Assembly (NCBI GenBank): GCA_947454705.1
Contig: CANGKZ010000031.1
Coordinates: 1 to 57,820, forward strand
Direction: 5' to 3'
Source of the DNA: Verrucomicrobiota bacterium
GTDB lineage: Bacteria; Verrucomicrobiota; Verrucomicrobiia; Limisphaerales; UBA9464
Length of the DNA: 57,820 nt
Shown: positions 8,376 through 18,157 of the stretch, piece by piece
Layout of the letters: every line of letters starts with the position of its first letter
How positions within the stretch are numbered: position 1 is the first letter of the stretch
The notes under the pieces: generated by a model
Databases searched by the model: none
Told to the model about the DNA's origin: nothing
Seen by the model: only the letters and a program-made list of their open reading frames with translations
Translations under genes and position numbers: made by a program

Positions 8376-11009
8376 TCAACCGGCCTTGGGAAACACCTTG
8401 CGGGCGCCGCTCTGTTCCATTTGTCCACGGGTGACGCCGATCTGGTTGTTGAGCTTCAGCTCGTGCCACAACTGGGTGCCGGTGATCTCGCGACGGAGCA
8501 ACGCCCGATAGCGCGCCAGCGTGGTCTCCACTTCCTCGGGAGTTTCATTCACGAACTCCACGCGGAAGCGACGGACGCCGAGCGTGAGCAATCGATCGGC
8601 GGATTCCGCACCGGTCTGCGCCCGAGCGTTAAAGACGGTGTTGCGGCATCCGGCATCGGCCCGGAGCGGATGCTCCATCCCGACGCGATCCTTGAGCCGC
8701 ACCTCGTGCTGATCGCAGGGGCGTCCGCAGTTGGTGAAGTCAGTGCCCTTCGACAAAAACGCGCAGAACACGCAGTGCTCCATGTGGAAGAGCGGCATGT
8801 GCTGATGGAGGGTGATCTCGAACCACGACGCCGGCGCCGCGGTGAGCAGCGCTTCGAGCTGGCTCACGTTGAGGTCGTAGCTCGCAGTGACCGATTCCAC
8901 GCCGTACCGACGCAGCAGGTATTCCGCGGTGAGCGGGTTGGCCACGTTGAAGGAAAAGTCGGCGATACGGCGGTCCGCAGCGAAGAACTTGAGATGGTCG
9001 TAGTTGCGAACGAGGTAGCCGTCGGCATCGCACGACCGCACCTGCTTGAGAATCCATTCCTCGCCGGGCTTGGTGATCCTCGGGGGGGCGACCCAGATCT
9101 CGCGCGGAGGCAACGTGCAGGTCCCCATTTCGCGAACCATGCGGACGGCTTCGCGGTATTTTTTGGGATCTTCGAAATCGCAATACAGCGTGGTGGTTCC
9201 GCAACGCAGTGCGGCTTCGAGCTGGGGAAGCGTGCGAACGAGAACGATCAGCGTCGGCGTCGAAGCAGGCTCAGCAGCAGGAGTCGCCGACTCGATTGGC
9301 TGAACCGAGGGCACCGCGGCCACGGGCTGGAGCTGCCACCGCTTGGGCGCGGCGCGGAGCGCTTCCAAATGCGTCACGGCGTCGCGACGCAGCCGGTTCA
9401 ATTCGCTCACCGGCACGATGACTTCGCCCTCCAATCGGAAAATGAGATCGCCCAGATGGAACGGCGTTCCGCCCATGCGTCCGAGTGAATCGCGCAGGGA
9501 CTCGGCCGACATGGGACGCTTCAACGCCACGGCCAGCGGCATGGTGGACTCCACCTGCACCACGTGTCCCTCGCCATCACGAAGAATCAGGGTCAATGGA
9601 ACCCCGGCATACCCGTGCACTTCGACCGTGACCGGGCGCGTGTGCTGAGGCACCTCGCCCTCGAAGGTGCGGCGGATCTCGCGATCCAACGCGGGATCAT
9701 TCGTCTTCCAAAGCCGGTGCCCGGGCAGGACGCGGCGGAAGTCCACGGCGCCCGTACCAAAAGTGATCACCGTTTCGCCCTGGCGGGTGTCGACGGAATA
9801 GACGCGTCCGCCCTCCTCGGGTTCATCGGGCCGGCCGGCATCGAACACCACGCCGTCGCCGGGCTTGAGGGGGCCTTCGAGCTTGAGCGCCACGCGGTCG
9901 CGATCCACGCGGGTGATTTCCCCGAGCGACACGCCGCGTTTCTTTCCGAAGCGTGCGTGGGCCAGTTCCTGATTGTTGATGCCGCGGAACCATCCGGTGT
10001 AGAGGCCGCGGGAGAACGCCATCTCGAGGGCGTATCGATCCTGGGTCTGCACCGGTGCCGGAGCGGAGCCGGGGGCAAGGCGGTCAAGCGCCTGCCGGTA
10101 CACCCGCGTGATGCTGGCCACGTATTCCGGGGATTTGAGACGTCCTTCGATCTTCAACGACGCCACTCCGGCGGCGACCAGTTGGGGCAGGACTTCGAGT
10201 CCGGAAAGGTCCTGCGGGCTGAGCAGGTAGCGTCGATCCCCGAGCGGAACCGTCTGGCCGTCCGAGATCAGTTCGTACGGCATGCGACAGGCCTGCGCGC
10301 ATTCGCCGCGGTTGGCGCTGCGTCCGCCAAGGGCCTCGCTGGTGAGGCACTGGCCGGAATACGCCACACACAGGGCACCGTGCACGAACACCTCGAGCGG
10401 GAATCCCGCCGCGGCCGAACCGCCGGGGACTTCCACGGTGGAATCGAGCGTGTTCCGAATTTGGGCAATTTCCTTGAGCGAGTTCTCGCGCGCGAGCACG
10501 ACGAGGTTACATCCGAGCTCCCTCGCAAACTCGACACCGGCCGGGCTGGTGACGGTCATCTGCGTCGAGCCGTGGATCGGAAAATCAGGCGACAGGCTGC
10601 GGATCAGGCGGCAGATCCCGACATCCTGGACGATCGCGGCATCGACTCCCGCGGCGATGATGCTGCGCAGGTATTCGGCGGCGGAGCCGAGTTCATCGGC
10701 AAAGACGAGGGTGTTGAAGGTGACGTAGCCCCGGACCCCGCGCCGGTGCAGGAAAGCCATGAGCCCGGGAAGATCGGCCTCGGTGAAATTGTGGGCGCGC
10801 ATCCGGGCGTTGAACCGGTCGAGGCCGAAGTAGATGGCATCGGCCCCATTCTCCACGGCGGCGCGGGCGCATTCCCAGTCGCCGGCGGGGGCGAGCAGTT
10901 CCGGCAGGCGCACGGCAGGAGCGTTCGTGCTCGAACCGGTGGAGGCTGAGGCGGGCGTGGATGGCGTAATCGGCGTGGACAAGGCGCTCAAGTCGAGAGG
11001 ACTAAACAT
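8376..11009 (-). CDS. Double-barrel U32 family protein, RlhA-like (23S rRNA C2501 hydroxylation)
   Basis: An 877-residue U32 protein. The first barrel opens with [21 protein letters not shown] and carries the four-cysteine cluster C-x6-C-x15-C-x3-C (CVAYSGQC...NRGECAQAC) that binds an iron-sulphur cluster in this family. A DUF3656-like middle part follows. From about residue 590 a second barrel-like region has its own Cys set (HCVFCAF...NCGRPC). E. coli RlhA, about 650 residues, is needed for 5-hydroxycytidine at 23S rRNA position 2501; the role here is inferred from family. ATG at 11009 is preferred to the TTG one codon earlier. Confidence 0.85.
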   Translation of the reverse strand: MFSPLDLSALSTPITPSTPASASTGSSTNAPAVRLPELLAPAGDWECARAAVENGADAIYFGLDRFNARMRAHNFTEADLPGLMAFLHRRGVRGYVTFNTLVFADELGSAAEYLRSIIAAGVDAAIVQDVGICRLIRSLSPDFPIHGSTQMTVTSPAGVEFARELGCNLVVLARENSLKEIAQIRNTLDSTVEVPGGSAAAGFPLEVFVHGALCVAYSGQCLTSEALGGRSANRGECAQACRMPYELISDGQTVPLGDRRYLLSPQDLSGLEVLPQLVAAGVASLKIEGRLKSPEYVASITRVYRQALDRLAPGSAPAPVQTQDRYALEMAFSRGLYTGWFRGINNQELAHARFGKKRGVSLGEITRVDRDRVALKLEGPLKPGDGVVFDAGRPDEPEEGGRVYSVDTRQGETVITFGTGAVDFRRVLPGHRLWKTNDPALDREIRRTFEGEVPQHTRPVTVEVHGYAGVPLTLILRDGEGHVVQVESTMPLAVALKRPMSAESLRDSLGRMGGTPFHLGDLIFRLEGEVIVPVSELNRLRRDAVTHLEALRAAPKRWQLQPVAAVPSVQPIESATPAAEPASTPTLIVLVRTLPQLEAALRCGTTTLYCDFEDPKKYREAVRMVREMGTCTLPPREIWVAPPRITKPGEEWILKQVRSCDADGYLVRNYDHLKFFAADRRIADFSFNVANPLTAEYLLRRYGVESVTASYDLNVSQLEALLTAAPASWFEITLHQHMPLFHMEHCVFCAFLSKGTDFTNCGRPCDQHEVRLKDRVGMEHPLRADAGCRNTVFNARAQTGAESADRLLTLGVRRFRVEFVNETPEEVETTLARYRALLRREITGTQLWHELKLNNQIGVTRGQMEQSGARKVFPKAG

Positions 11010-11132
11010 CAACCGGGCCGGGAAACAAAGCCCGCAGACGATGCGGCGTCGGTCCGGGAGCAGAAACCCGGCAAATCGCCGTCACGCCTTCCGTGTTGTT
11101 CCTTGCACGGATTCCTGTTCAATCGCGCCCCG

Positions 11133-11918
11133 ATGTCCGCACGTCCGCTCGTCATTGCCGGTCGCACCTTTGACTCCCGCCTCTTTTTGGGTACGGGGAA
11201 ATTCCCGTCGCCTGAATCGATGCGCGACGCCCTCGCCGCCAGCGGCACCCAGATGGTGACCGTGGCGCTGCGCCGTGCCGATTTGACCGGAGGCCGGGAT
11301 CCGTTTGCCAACATCCTGGAATTCATCGATCCCGCCAAATACCTGCTCCTGCCGAACACCAGCGGTGCGATGAACGCCGCGGAGGCCGTGCGACTGGCCC
11401 GTCTCGCCGTGGCGGCGGGCCTGCCCAAGTGGGTGAAGCTGGAGATCCATCCCGACCCGCGTTATTTGCTCCCGGATCCGATCGAAACCCTCGCCGCCGC
11501 CGAACAATTGGTGAAGGAAGGCTTCGTGGTGCTGCCCTACATCAATGCGGATCCGGTGCTGGCCAAGCGTCTCCAGGAAGTCGGCACTGCGACGGTGATG
11601 CCGCTCGGATCGCCCATCGGTTCCCACCGCGGAATCCAGACGCGCGATCAAATCCGGATCATCATCGAACAGGCCACGGTCCCGGTGGTGGTTGATGCCG
11701 GAATCGGCGCGCCGAGTCATGCCGCCGAAGCCATGGAACTGGGTGCAGACGCCGTCTTGGTGAACACGGCGATCGCCGTCGCCAGCGATCCGAATCGAAT
11801 GGCCGTGGCCTTCCGTCAGGCCGTGGAGGCGGGTCGAACCGCCTACGAGCTCGGACTCGGTGTGGCCCTGGACCACGCGAGCCCCACGAGTCCGCTCACG
11901 GCGTTCCTGAATTCATAG
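11133..11918 (+). CDS. thiG: Thiazole synthase ThiG
   Basis: ThiG assembles the thiazole phosphate of thiamine from DXP, dehydroglycine (or iminoacetate) and ThiS-thiocarboxylate. The 261-residue protein shows [14 protein letters not shown], the Schiff-base lysine Lys102 in [26 protein letters not shown] and the phosphate-binding [20 protein letters not shown]. The ATG at 11133 gives the usual length; a TTG 30 nt upstream is less likely. thiS, thiF and thiH/thiO are not adjacent, so their products must come from elsewhere in the genome. The gene is divergent from the U32 gene with about 120 nt between them. Confidence 0.95.
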   Translation: MSARPLVIAGRTFDSRLFLGTGKFPSPESMRDALAASGTQMVTVALRRADLTGGRDPFANILEFIDPAKYLLLPNTSGAMNAAEAVRLARLAVAAGLPKWVKLEIHPDPRYLLPDPIETLAAAEQLVKEGFVVLPYINADPVLAKRLQEVGTATVMPLGSPIGSHRGIQTRDQIRIIIEQATVPVVVDAGIGAPSHAAEAMELGADAVLVNTAIAVASDPNRMAVAFRQAVEAGRTAYELGLGVALDHASPTSPLTAFLNS

Positions 11919-12035
11919 CGCGCCGAATCCAACCGGTTGCACGGTGGATGCTCGCTGAATTTCGCTGACTCAGTTCCGCAACCGGCGAGGCGTTTCTGTT
12001 GCCGTTTGACGAAGAGCCCCGGTAGCGTTCGCCGC

Positions 12036-13049
12036 ATGGATTCGATTCGTCCGCCCCGTGTCCGCCAGCTCCTGGAACGCGCCGCCAACACCCGCATTCT
12101 CGTGGTGGGCGATGTGATGCTCGACCAGTTTGTCTGGGGGCATGTGTCCCGAATTTCCCCAGAAGCACCGGTGCCGGTGGTGGATTTCGACCGTGAAAGC
12201 TTCATGCCCGGCGGTGCCGCCAACGTGGCGCGCAATCTCACATCGCTCGGTGGGGCAGCCGATTTGTTCGGAGTCGTGGGTGTGGACTCCAATGCCCAGC
12301 AGCTCCGCAAACTGCTCACCGAACAGCGCGTGGGATGCACCGGACTGGTCCCGTTGCGCGATCGGTTCACCGCCACGAAGACGCGCATCGTTGCCCATCA
12401 GCAACAGGTGGTGCGCGTGGATCGCGAGAGCAAGGGCGCGATCGATTCAAAGACTGCTGCCGCGGTGCTGCGTCGAATCGATGCCCTGCTTCCCGAGGCG
12501 GATGCCGTGAGCGTGGGCGATTACGGCAAGGGCGTGGTGACCCAGGAACTGCTCGACGGGCTGAAGGAACGCTGCCGCGCGTTGGGAAAGTGGCTGAGCC
12601 TCGATCCAAAACCGGTACACAAGCTTCAGCTCCAGGGGCTCTCGCTGATCACGCCGAATCGCAAGGAGGCGTTCGAACTCGCGGGGCTCGGCGACACCAC
12701 CAAGAATCCGAATCCCTTTGCCGATGCGCAGTTGATGAAGGTCGCGGAGAAACTCCTGACCGAGCTTGGGCCCGCGTTGCTGCTGATCACCCTCGGGGAA
12801 CTGGGCATGCTGCTGTGCCAGCGGGGACGGAAGCCCTATCACATTCCGACCGTCGCGCAGGAGGTGTTCGACGTGTCCGGCGCCGGTGACACGGTCATCG
12901 CCAGCTTCACCCTGGCCATCGCCGCGGGGGCATCGCCGATCGAGGCTGCGATTCTTTCCAACCACGCGGCAGGCGTGGTGGTGGGCAAGGTGGGCACCGC
13001 GACGGTGAGTGCCGAAGAACTGATCCACAGCTTCCGTTCCAAAGCCTGA
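12036..13049 (+). CDS. rfaE1: D-glycero-beta-D-manno-heptose-7-phosphate kinase (HldE1/RfaE1)
   Basis: A 337-residue PfkB-type sugar kinase. It has GDVMLDQFVWGHVSRISPEA, a GGAANVARNLTSLGG substrate loop and the catalytic DVSGAGDTVIASF motif. It phosphorylates heptose-7-phosphate to the 1,7-bisphosphate for lipopolysaccharide inner core. The adenylyltransferase half of bifunctional HldE is absent, so this is the split form. The phosphatase gmhB follows after one base, placing consecutive pathway steps in one transcript. The open frame extends to 11937, but the conserved start fits ATG 12036. Confidence 0.92.
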   Translation: MDSIRPPRVRQLLERAANTRILVVGDVMLDQFVWGHVSRISPEAPVPVVDFDRESFMPGGAANVARNLTSLGGAADLFGVVGVDSNAQQLRKLLTEQRVGCTGLVPLRDRFTATKTRIVAHQQQVVRVDRESKGAIDSKTAAAVLRRIDALLPEADAVSVGDYGKGVVTQELLDGLKERCRALGKWLSLDPKPVHKLQLQGLSLITPNRKEAFELAGLGDTTKNPNPFADAQLMKVAEKLLTELGPALLLITLGELGMLLCQRGRKPYHIPTVAQEVFDVSGAGDTVIASFTLAIAAGASPIEAAILSNHAAGVVVGKVGTATVSAEELIHSFRSKA

Positions 13050-13050
13050 C

Positions 13051-13605
13051 ATGACCAAGAACCGCGCCGTTTTTCTGGATCGCGACGGAACGCTGATCGT
13101 GGACAAGCACTACCTCCACAAGCCGGAGGAGGTGGAGATTTTCCCCGGCGCGGCGGAGGCGCTGCGTCGTTTGGAAGATGCGGGATTCCTGCTGTTTCTG
13201 GTCACGAACCAGTCCGGGGTGGGCCGCGGGTATTTCACGATGAACGATGTCACCCGCGTGCATGCGCATCTGGAGGCGGAGTTGGCGTCCGAGGATGTCA
13301 CCTTCACGGGCATTTACGTGGCGCCGGAAGCGCCCGATCAACCGAGCCACGGCCGCAAGCCGTCGCCGGGATTCCTGTTCGATGCGCGGGAGGAATTCGA
13401 GGTGGACCTGTCCGCGAGCTACATGATCGGGGACAAGAGGATCGATTTGGAGGCGGGATGGAATGCGGGTGTGGCCGCGAGCCTGCTGGTGCGAACGGGC
13501 TATGGCGCGGAGACCGAACGGCGCGAAGCAGCAACTCTGGAGAAAGCGATCGTGGTGGATGGATTGAAGGAAGCCGCCGACTGGATCCTTGAACGGGAGG
13601 GCTGA
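13051..13605 (+). CDS. gmhB: D,D-heptose 1,7-bisphosphate phosphatase GmhB
   Basis: A 184-residue HAD-superfamily phosphatase. Motif I is FLDRDGTLIVD, motif II is VTNQSGVGRGYF, and motif IV lies in MIGDKRIDLEAG. It removes the 7-phosphate from heptose 1,7-bisphosphate. The zinc loop Cys residues of classical E. coli GmhB are not seen (the middle part reads VAPEAPDQPSHGRKPSPG), so the loop is of the shorter, zinc-poor kind or the substrate may differ. It starts 1 nt after the kinase stop, and the pairing supports the heptose role. Confidence 0.85.
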   Translation: MTKNRAVFLDRDGTLIVDKHYLHKPEEVEIFPGAAEALRRLEDAGFLLFLVTNQSGVGRGYFTMNDVTRVHAHLEAELASEDVTFTGIYVAPEAPDQPSHGRKPSPGFLFDAREEFEVDLSASYMIGDKRIDLEAGWNAGVAASLLVRTGYGAETERREAATLEKAIVVDGLKEAADWILEREG

Positions 13606-13966
13606 CACCCAACAGAGCGAGGATCCGCGCGATTTTGGAGCAATGATTGCAGGACGATGCGTCGACGCCGCTTCGATTCCGGTCGTCCCCTGAAAACCGA
13701 CCGCCTTCCTCGCGTCCTGCTTCGTAAAGCGCCAGAGGACTGGCGCACTCCACGACGCTACCGCGTGGGATTTCTCATTCGTTTGGAGTCCCGTCTTCAG
13801 ACGGTTCGGGGAGGCGCGTCTTGAGGGATGCAGCGGGTTGATTTCCAACCGTTCGATGGCCCCGCGTCCAACAGCAGAGCCGCGTATACGCGGTACTCCA
13901 TGCGCCTTAGGGAGACGGCGTTCCCCTTCAACCTTTCAACTTTTGTAACCCTTCAACTGGTGCCGC
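13606..13966. repeat. Gene-free stretch with three perfect palindromes and a dispersed repeat
   Basis: No gene is seen in these 361 nt between gmhB and the hybrid kinase. They hold a hairpin GCGCCAG-AGGA-CTGGCGC (13729-13746), which on the minus strand is followed by TTTACG. They also hold CCGTCTTCAGACGG (13791-13804) and CCGCGTATACGCGG (13880-13893), plus a 37-nt repeat (13923-13959) that recurs inverted at 43949-43985. The layout resembles a mosaic of repetitive extragenic elements. The first hairpin may also act as a weak terminator for the kinase. Confidence 0.6.
13923..13959 (+). repeat. 37-nt dispersed repeat, copy 1
   Basis: This pyrimidine-rich tract is built from TTCAAC-type units and matches the reverse complement of 43949-43985 at 34 of 37 positions with no gap. 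It lies just downstream (minus strand) of the hybrid kinase gene. Confidence 0.8.
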
Positions 13967-16900
13967 TCACTGCCCGCCGAATCCGCTCCGATGCCGCGTC
14001 AGCCAGGCTTCGGCCCGGAGGAGTGCGTCGCGCAGGGTGGAAAGTCGGAGGGGTTTGGTGAGGAAATCGTCCATACCGGCATCGAGGCAGCGTTGACGAT
14101 CCTCAAGCGTGGCGGCGGCGGTCAGGGTGATCAGGTACGGACGACGGGAATTGTTGAACTCCGACCGAACGGCACGCGCGAGCGCAGCCCCATCAAGGAC
14201 CGGCATCTGAAGGTCAGCAATGACGACATCGGCGCCGGTGGCACGGATCGCGGCAATGAGCCGTTCACCGTCCTCGAACAAATCGCAATTCTGGCCCAGC
14301 GCCCCGAGCATGGCCTGCGCAAGATGCCGGTTCACCGGGCTGTCCTCCCCCACCAGAATCCGCAGGGCGGCCAGCGGGGTGGCCGAGGGCTTGGAACCGC
14401 GGCGTCCCACCGGAGCCTGAACGGCGCGTCCGAGGGCATCGAGAAACCGGCTGGTTCGGATGGGTTTGACCAGCACTGGACGCGATGAAAGCAGGCCTTC
14501 GGCGGGCGCATTGCCCTGTCGATGGTCGAGCCAGAGAATCCGATCGGCAATGATCGGCTCGACGGCAACCAGAGCCTGCAACGCCGTGCTGCACGTCCGC
14601 ACCTCGGCGAGGATAATCTGCGATGCTTCGACCGATGCGGCCCAGGTTTCGCCCAATTCCGCCGGCCCGGACGACGCCTTGACCTCGAGTCCGGCGGCGG
14701 TGGCGAGTTCCGTGAGTCGTTCCCGCTGGGACGCGTTGGGTTCCAAGATCAGTGCCTTCAATCCAGCGATTCCCGGCGGAAGGCTGATCGGTTCCGGTGC
14801 AACGGGCGGGATCCCACCCACCACGGAAAACCGGAACACGGATCCGTGATTCAATTCGCTTTCGACGGCAATGGTTCCTCCCATGAGGTTGACGAGCCGA
14901 CGGCAGATCACGAGACCGAGCCCGGATCCACCAAACTCCCGGGTGTTCGAGGAATCGACCTGACTGAATGGCTGGAAGAGTCGATCGAGTCGGTCGGCGG
15001 GAATTCCGATTCCTGTATCGCGAACTGTGAACTCAAGGCGTCGGCTTCCATCGGCGAGATCCTCCGACCGAAGCTTGAGCACCACTTCGCCGGCGCGGGT
15101 GAATTTCACCGCGTTGCCGATCAGATTGATGAGGATCTGCCGGAGCCACGTGGGATCACCCACGAGCGCGGATCGACAGCCGGGTTCCGGCCGGAACACC
15201 ATTTCCAACCGCTTCTCACCGGCCGCGAGGACAAACACCTCCATGGCCTGCTCCACCGAGTCTCCGGCATCGAGCGGAATCGATTCGAGTTCAAGATGCC
15301 CACTCTCAATCTTGGTCAAATCGAGGATGTCGGAAATCAGCCCCAGAAGGGCTTCGCCGCTGGTTCGAACGTGTTCCGCGTAGTCGCGCTGGACCCGGTT
15401 GAGCCCGCTCGCAAGCAGCAATTGGGAGAATCCGAGCACCGCGTTCAGCGGCGTGCGGATCTCGTGGCTCATGTTGGCGAGGAATTCGGATTTCACCCGG
15501 GTGGCGCGGGCCAACTCCGCGTTGGTCTCCTCCAACACCTCCACCGATTTTTCCAGCTCACGGGTTCGCTGAGCCACCAGTCCGGCGAGCACCGTCCGGC
15601 GGCGGACCAGCGAGCGCATCCGCCATTGCACGGAGACCAGCACCACCACGGCCGCCATTCCCACGAGGGAAAGCTCGAACCAGAGGGTCTGATAAAAATG
15701 GGGCAGGATCTGAATCTCCACGGCCTGCCCTGGAGTGCCCCATTCCCCACCATCAACCGAGCATTGCACCACGAATCGATAGGTTCCGGGAGCGAGCCGG
15801 GTGTATTCGACGCGCTTCTGATTGTCCTCCTCGCGCCAGGTGTTCTCGAGTCCCTCCAGCTTGAAGCGATACCGAACCAAATCCGGAAGCGAGAGTTCGA
15901 TCGCGGAGTAGCTCAGAGAGATGTCACCAAATTTGGGCAGCACCCGCACCGGAGAACGGGGAGGAACGGAATCATGATCCACCGTCAGTTCATGAAACAC
16001 CACGCGCGGAGGCTTCGGCGGCCCGGCCAGACGTTCGGGATGAACCGAGGCAATTCCACCACCGCCGCTAAAAAACAACCGTCCGTCCCGGGTGCGACAT
16101 GCGGCGGGCTGGACTCCGCCGCCGCCCTCGCGGCTGCGCAGCCCGTGGCTGGTGCCGAAGGTTCGTGAGACCACACGCGGCGCCAATCCGCTCGCCACGG
16201 CTTCCAGTTGGGTGTGGGAAACCCGGTGAATGCCGCGCAATGAGGGAAACCAGATCGAACCGGCGCGATCATCGAGCACCTGAAATACCTGATCGTTGGG
16301 AAGCCCGTTCTTCTGATTGAACACGACCACGTTGGTGCCCCGCAGGCGCATGAGTCCGCCGCCGTTGGAACCGATCCAGAGCGTGCCGTCGTCGTCCAGG
16401 AGCAGCGAGCGGATGTAGTCCACCGACAACCCCTCACGGGTGGTCCAGGAAGTCCAGGTGCGGTTGGTGGCGGACAGGTGGGCGACTCCGCCGTTGTAGG
16501 TGCCCACCCAGACTCCGCCGCGCCGATCCGAAATCACGGTGCGAACCTCGTTCGACGGCAGCCCGTTGGATCGGGAATGGTGCACGGTCCGTCCCCCCTG
16601 CACCTCGAACAATCCAACGTCTGTCCCGTACCACGTCCGATCCGGCCCGTCCTCCAACACCATGAAGAACGCGGCGTTTTCGGGAACACCAGGAGGCCGG
16701 TGCCGTTCCACCCGACCAGCATTCCACGCAGACAAGCCTCGTCCCGTACCGATCCAGACGCCGCCCTCCCGCCGGTTTGCGAAGGTCAGGACGTCGAGAG
16801 AAGGAAGCCCCTGCGCGAGCCCCAGATGGGTGACCTGATCCCCTACAATGCGATCGGCTCCGTTTTCTTCACCCGTCCCAACCCACAGGACGCCGTCCGA

Positions 16901-18046
16901 GTCCTCAAACACCAGATCGGTAAGCGGATCGGTCAATCCCTCGGGCGGCCCGAACGGAGTGAACGGAGCATCCTGAAGCTGGTACAAGCCGGAATTCGAA
17001 GTGCCCACCCAGAGGTCCCCGTTTGAATCGAGAGCAACACTCTCCACGTCGCGGGGACACAATGAAGCCTTGCCCAGAGACTCGAACTTCCCCTCCCGAA
17101 ACCGCATCAATCCTGCGCCATATGAGGCAATCCAAAGATTCTGGTCCACATCCCAGACCATCGAGGAGAGCGATCGCGCCTCCCAGGAGGGATTGGGCCA
17201 GAACACGGTGAAACGACCATTCTCAAACCGCGCGAGAAATCCCGTATCCGACCCCACCCACGGGACCCCTTTGGAATCGACCACCACGCTGAGCAACTCC
17301 CCTTCCGGCAATCCTTCCGCACTGGAGTAGCGGGTGGATTTGCCATGATGAAACAACACCAACCCCTGATCGGTCGCCAGCCACAGACCTCCACCCGGGG
17401 CATCGCAAATTGCCCAGACGGCTCCGGATCTGGGCCCGGTTCCGACTGGAAAGGTGGTAAACCCGCCCCGATCCACCCGGATCAATCCGACGCCGGTGCC
17501 CGCCCAGAGCTGGCCGGAGACATCTTCATACAGCACTCCGATGTGCTCCACCGGAAGCCCTTCATGGCGGGTGAAGGTTTGGACCACCTGGCCGTTTTCG
17601 ATCCGATTCAATCCCCCCTTCGTTCCAAACCAGATTGAACCATCGCGGGTGGCGCAGAGCGATCGGATGGTCAGGTTTCGGTTGGCCACCTTGGATCGGT
17701 CCTCGAACGGGAGAAAACTATCGCCATCGAAGCGCGCCACTCCGTCGCCGGTCCCCACCCACAGAAATCCATCGGGGGATTGGGCAATGCAGCTGACGGA
17801 ATTCTGCGGAAGGCCGTGCTGTCCCTGCCAAATGTTTCGCTGAAACTGGGTCAGGCGTTTGCTGGGATTCAGCGCCCGGACAGGCAGGACAAACACGACC
17901 AGGGCAGCCAAAAGAAAAAACCCACGAATCCCGGATCGAATCTCTCTTTCCGAAGGCCGCCAACGGAGGATCCGCCCCTGGACGCACGCCGTCCACCCGG
18001 CACGGGCGGCAAGCCAACCCTTTGGAATCAGGTCCTGGAGCTCCAT
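13967..18046 (-). CDS. Hybrid two-component sensor kinase with regulator-propeller sensor and two receiver domains
   Basis: A 1359-residue protein with a membrane/signal segment (about 42-58). Two seven-bladed-propeller-type sets of Reg_prop repeats with LWVGT/IWFGT motifs cover about 75-665. A Y_Y_Y domain (700-782), a transmembrane helix (790-808) and HisKA (phospho-acceptor His861 in SHEIRTPLN) follow. HATPase_c has N978, DTGIGIP and GGSGLGL. A first receiver (1097-1210) lacks the usual acidic residues. A complete second receiver (1228-1345) has Asp1278, Thr1309 and Lys1331. No DNA-binding domain is present, so output passes to an unlinked partner. In Bacteroidota and Verrucomicrobiota such sensors often detect polysaccharide fragments; the ligand here is unknown. 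Confidence 0.92.
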   Translation of the reverse strand: MELQDLIPKGWLAARAGWTACVQGRILRWRPSEREIRSGIRGFFLLAALVVFVLPVRALNPSKRLTQFQRNIWQGQHGLPQNSVSCIAQSPDGFLWVGTGDGVARFDGDSFLPFEDRSKVANRNLTIRSLCATRDGSIWFGTKGGLNRIENGQVVQTFTRHEGLPVEHIGVLYEDVSGQLWAGTGVGLIRVDRGGFTTFPVGTGPRSGAVWAICDAPGGGLWLATDQGLVLFHHGKSTRYSSAEGLPEGELLSVVVDSKGVPWVGSDTGFLARFENGRFTVFWPNPSWEARSLSSMVWDVDQNLWIASYGAGLMRFREGKFESLGKASLCPRDVESVALDSNGDLWVGTSNSGLYQLQDAPFTPFGPPEGLTDPLTDLVFEDSDGVLWVGTGEENGADRIVGDQVTHLGLAQGLPSLDVLTFANRREGGVWIGTGRGLSAWNAGRVERHRPPGVPENAAFFMVLEDGPDRTWYGTDVGLFEVQGGRTVHHSRSNGLPSNEVRTVISDRRGGVWVGTYNGGVAHLSATNRTWTSWTTREGLSVDYIRSLLLDDDGTLWIGSNGGGLMRLRGTNVVVFNQKNGLPNDQVFQVLDDRAGSIWFPSLRGIHRVSHTQLEAVASGLAPRVVSRTFGTSHGLRSREGGGGVQPAACRTRDGRLFFSGGGGIASVHPERLAGPPKPPRVVFHELTVDHDSVPPRSPVRVLPKFGDISLSYSAIELSLPDLVRYRFKLEGLENTWREEDNQKRVEYTRLAPGTYRFVVQCSVDGGEWGTPGQAVEIQILPHFYQTLWFELSLVGMAAVVVLVSVQWRMRSLVRRRTVLAGLVAQRTRELEKSVEVLEETNAELARATRVKSEFLANMSHEIRTPLNAVLGFSQLLLASGLNRVQRDYAEHVRTSGEALLGLISDILDLTKIESGHLELESIPLDAGDSVEQAMEVFVLAAGEKRLEMVFRPEPGCRSALVGDPTWLRQILINLIGNAVKFTRAGEVVLKLRSEDLADGSRRLEFTVRDTGIGIPADRLDRLFQPFSQVDSSNTREFGGSGLGLVICRRLVNLMGGTIAVESELNHGSVFRFSVVGGIPPVAPEPISLPPGIAGLKALILEPNASQRERLTELATAAGLEVKASSGPAELGETWAASVEASQIILAEVRTCSTALQALVAVEPIIADRILWLDHRQGNAPAEGLLSSRPVLVKPIRTSRFLDALGRAVQAPVGRRGSKPSATPLAALRILVGEDSPVNRHLAQAMLGALGQNCDLFEDGERLIAAIRATGADVVIADLQMPVLDGAALARAVRSEFNNSRRPYLITLTAAATLEDRQRCLDAGMDDFLTKPLRLSTLRDALLRAEAWLTRHRSGFGGQ

Positions 18047-18157
18047 GGCGTTGTTTCGTGCAGTCTATTCAGAGGGCAATCCCACGGCATCTGGAAAACA
18101 ACACTCCTTCGAAATCATTCTCACACGGACATTTTCCGCCCTTCCTTCATGCCTTCG

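Noticed and set aside
11012-11132. TPP riboswitch upstream of thiG
   Set aside because: The ~120-nt gap lacks a recognisable CUGAGA-type thi-box core.
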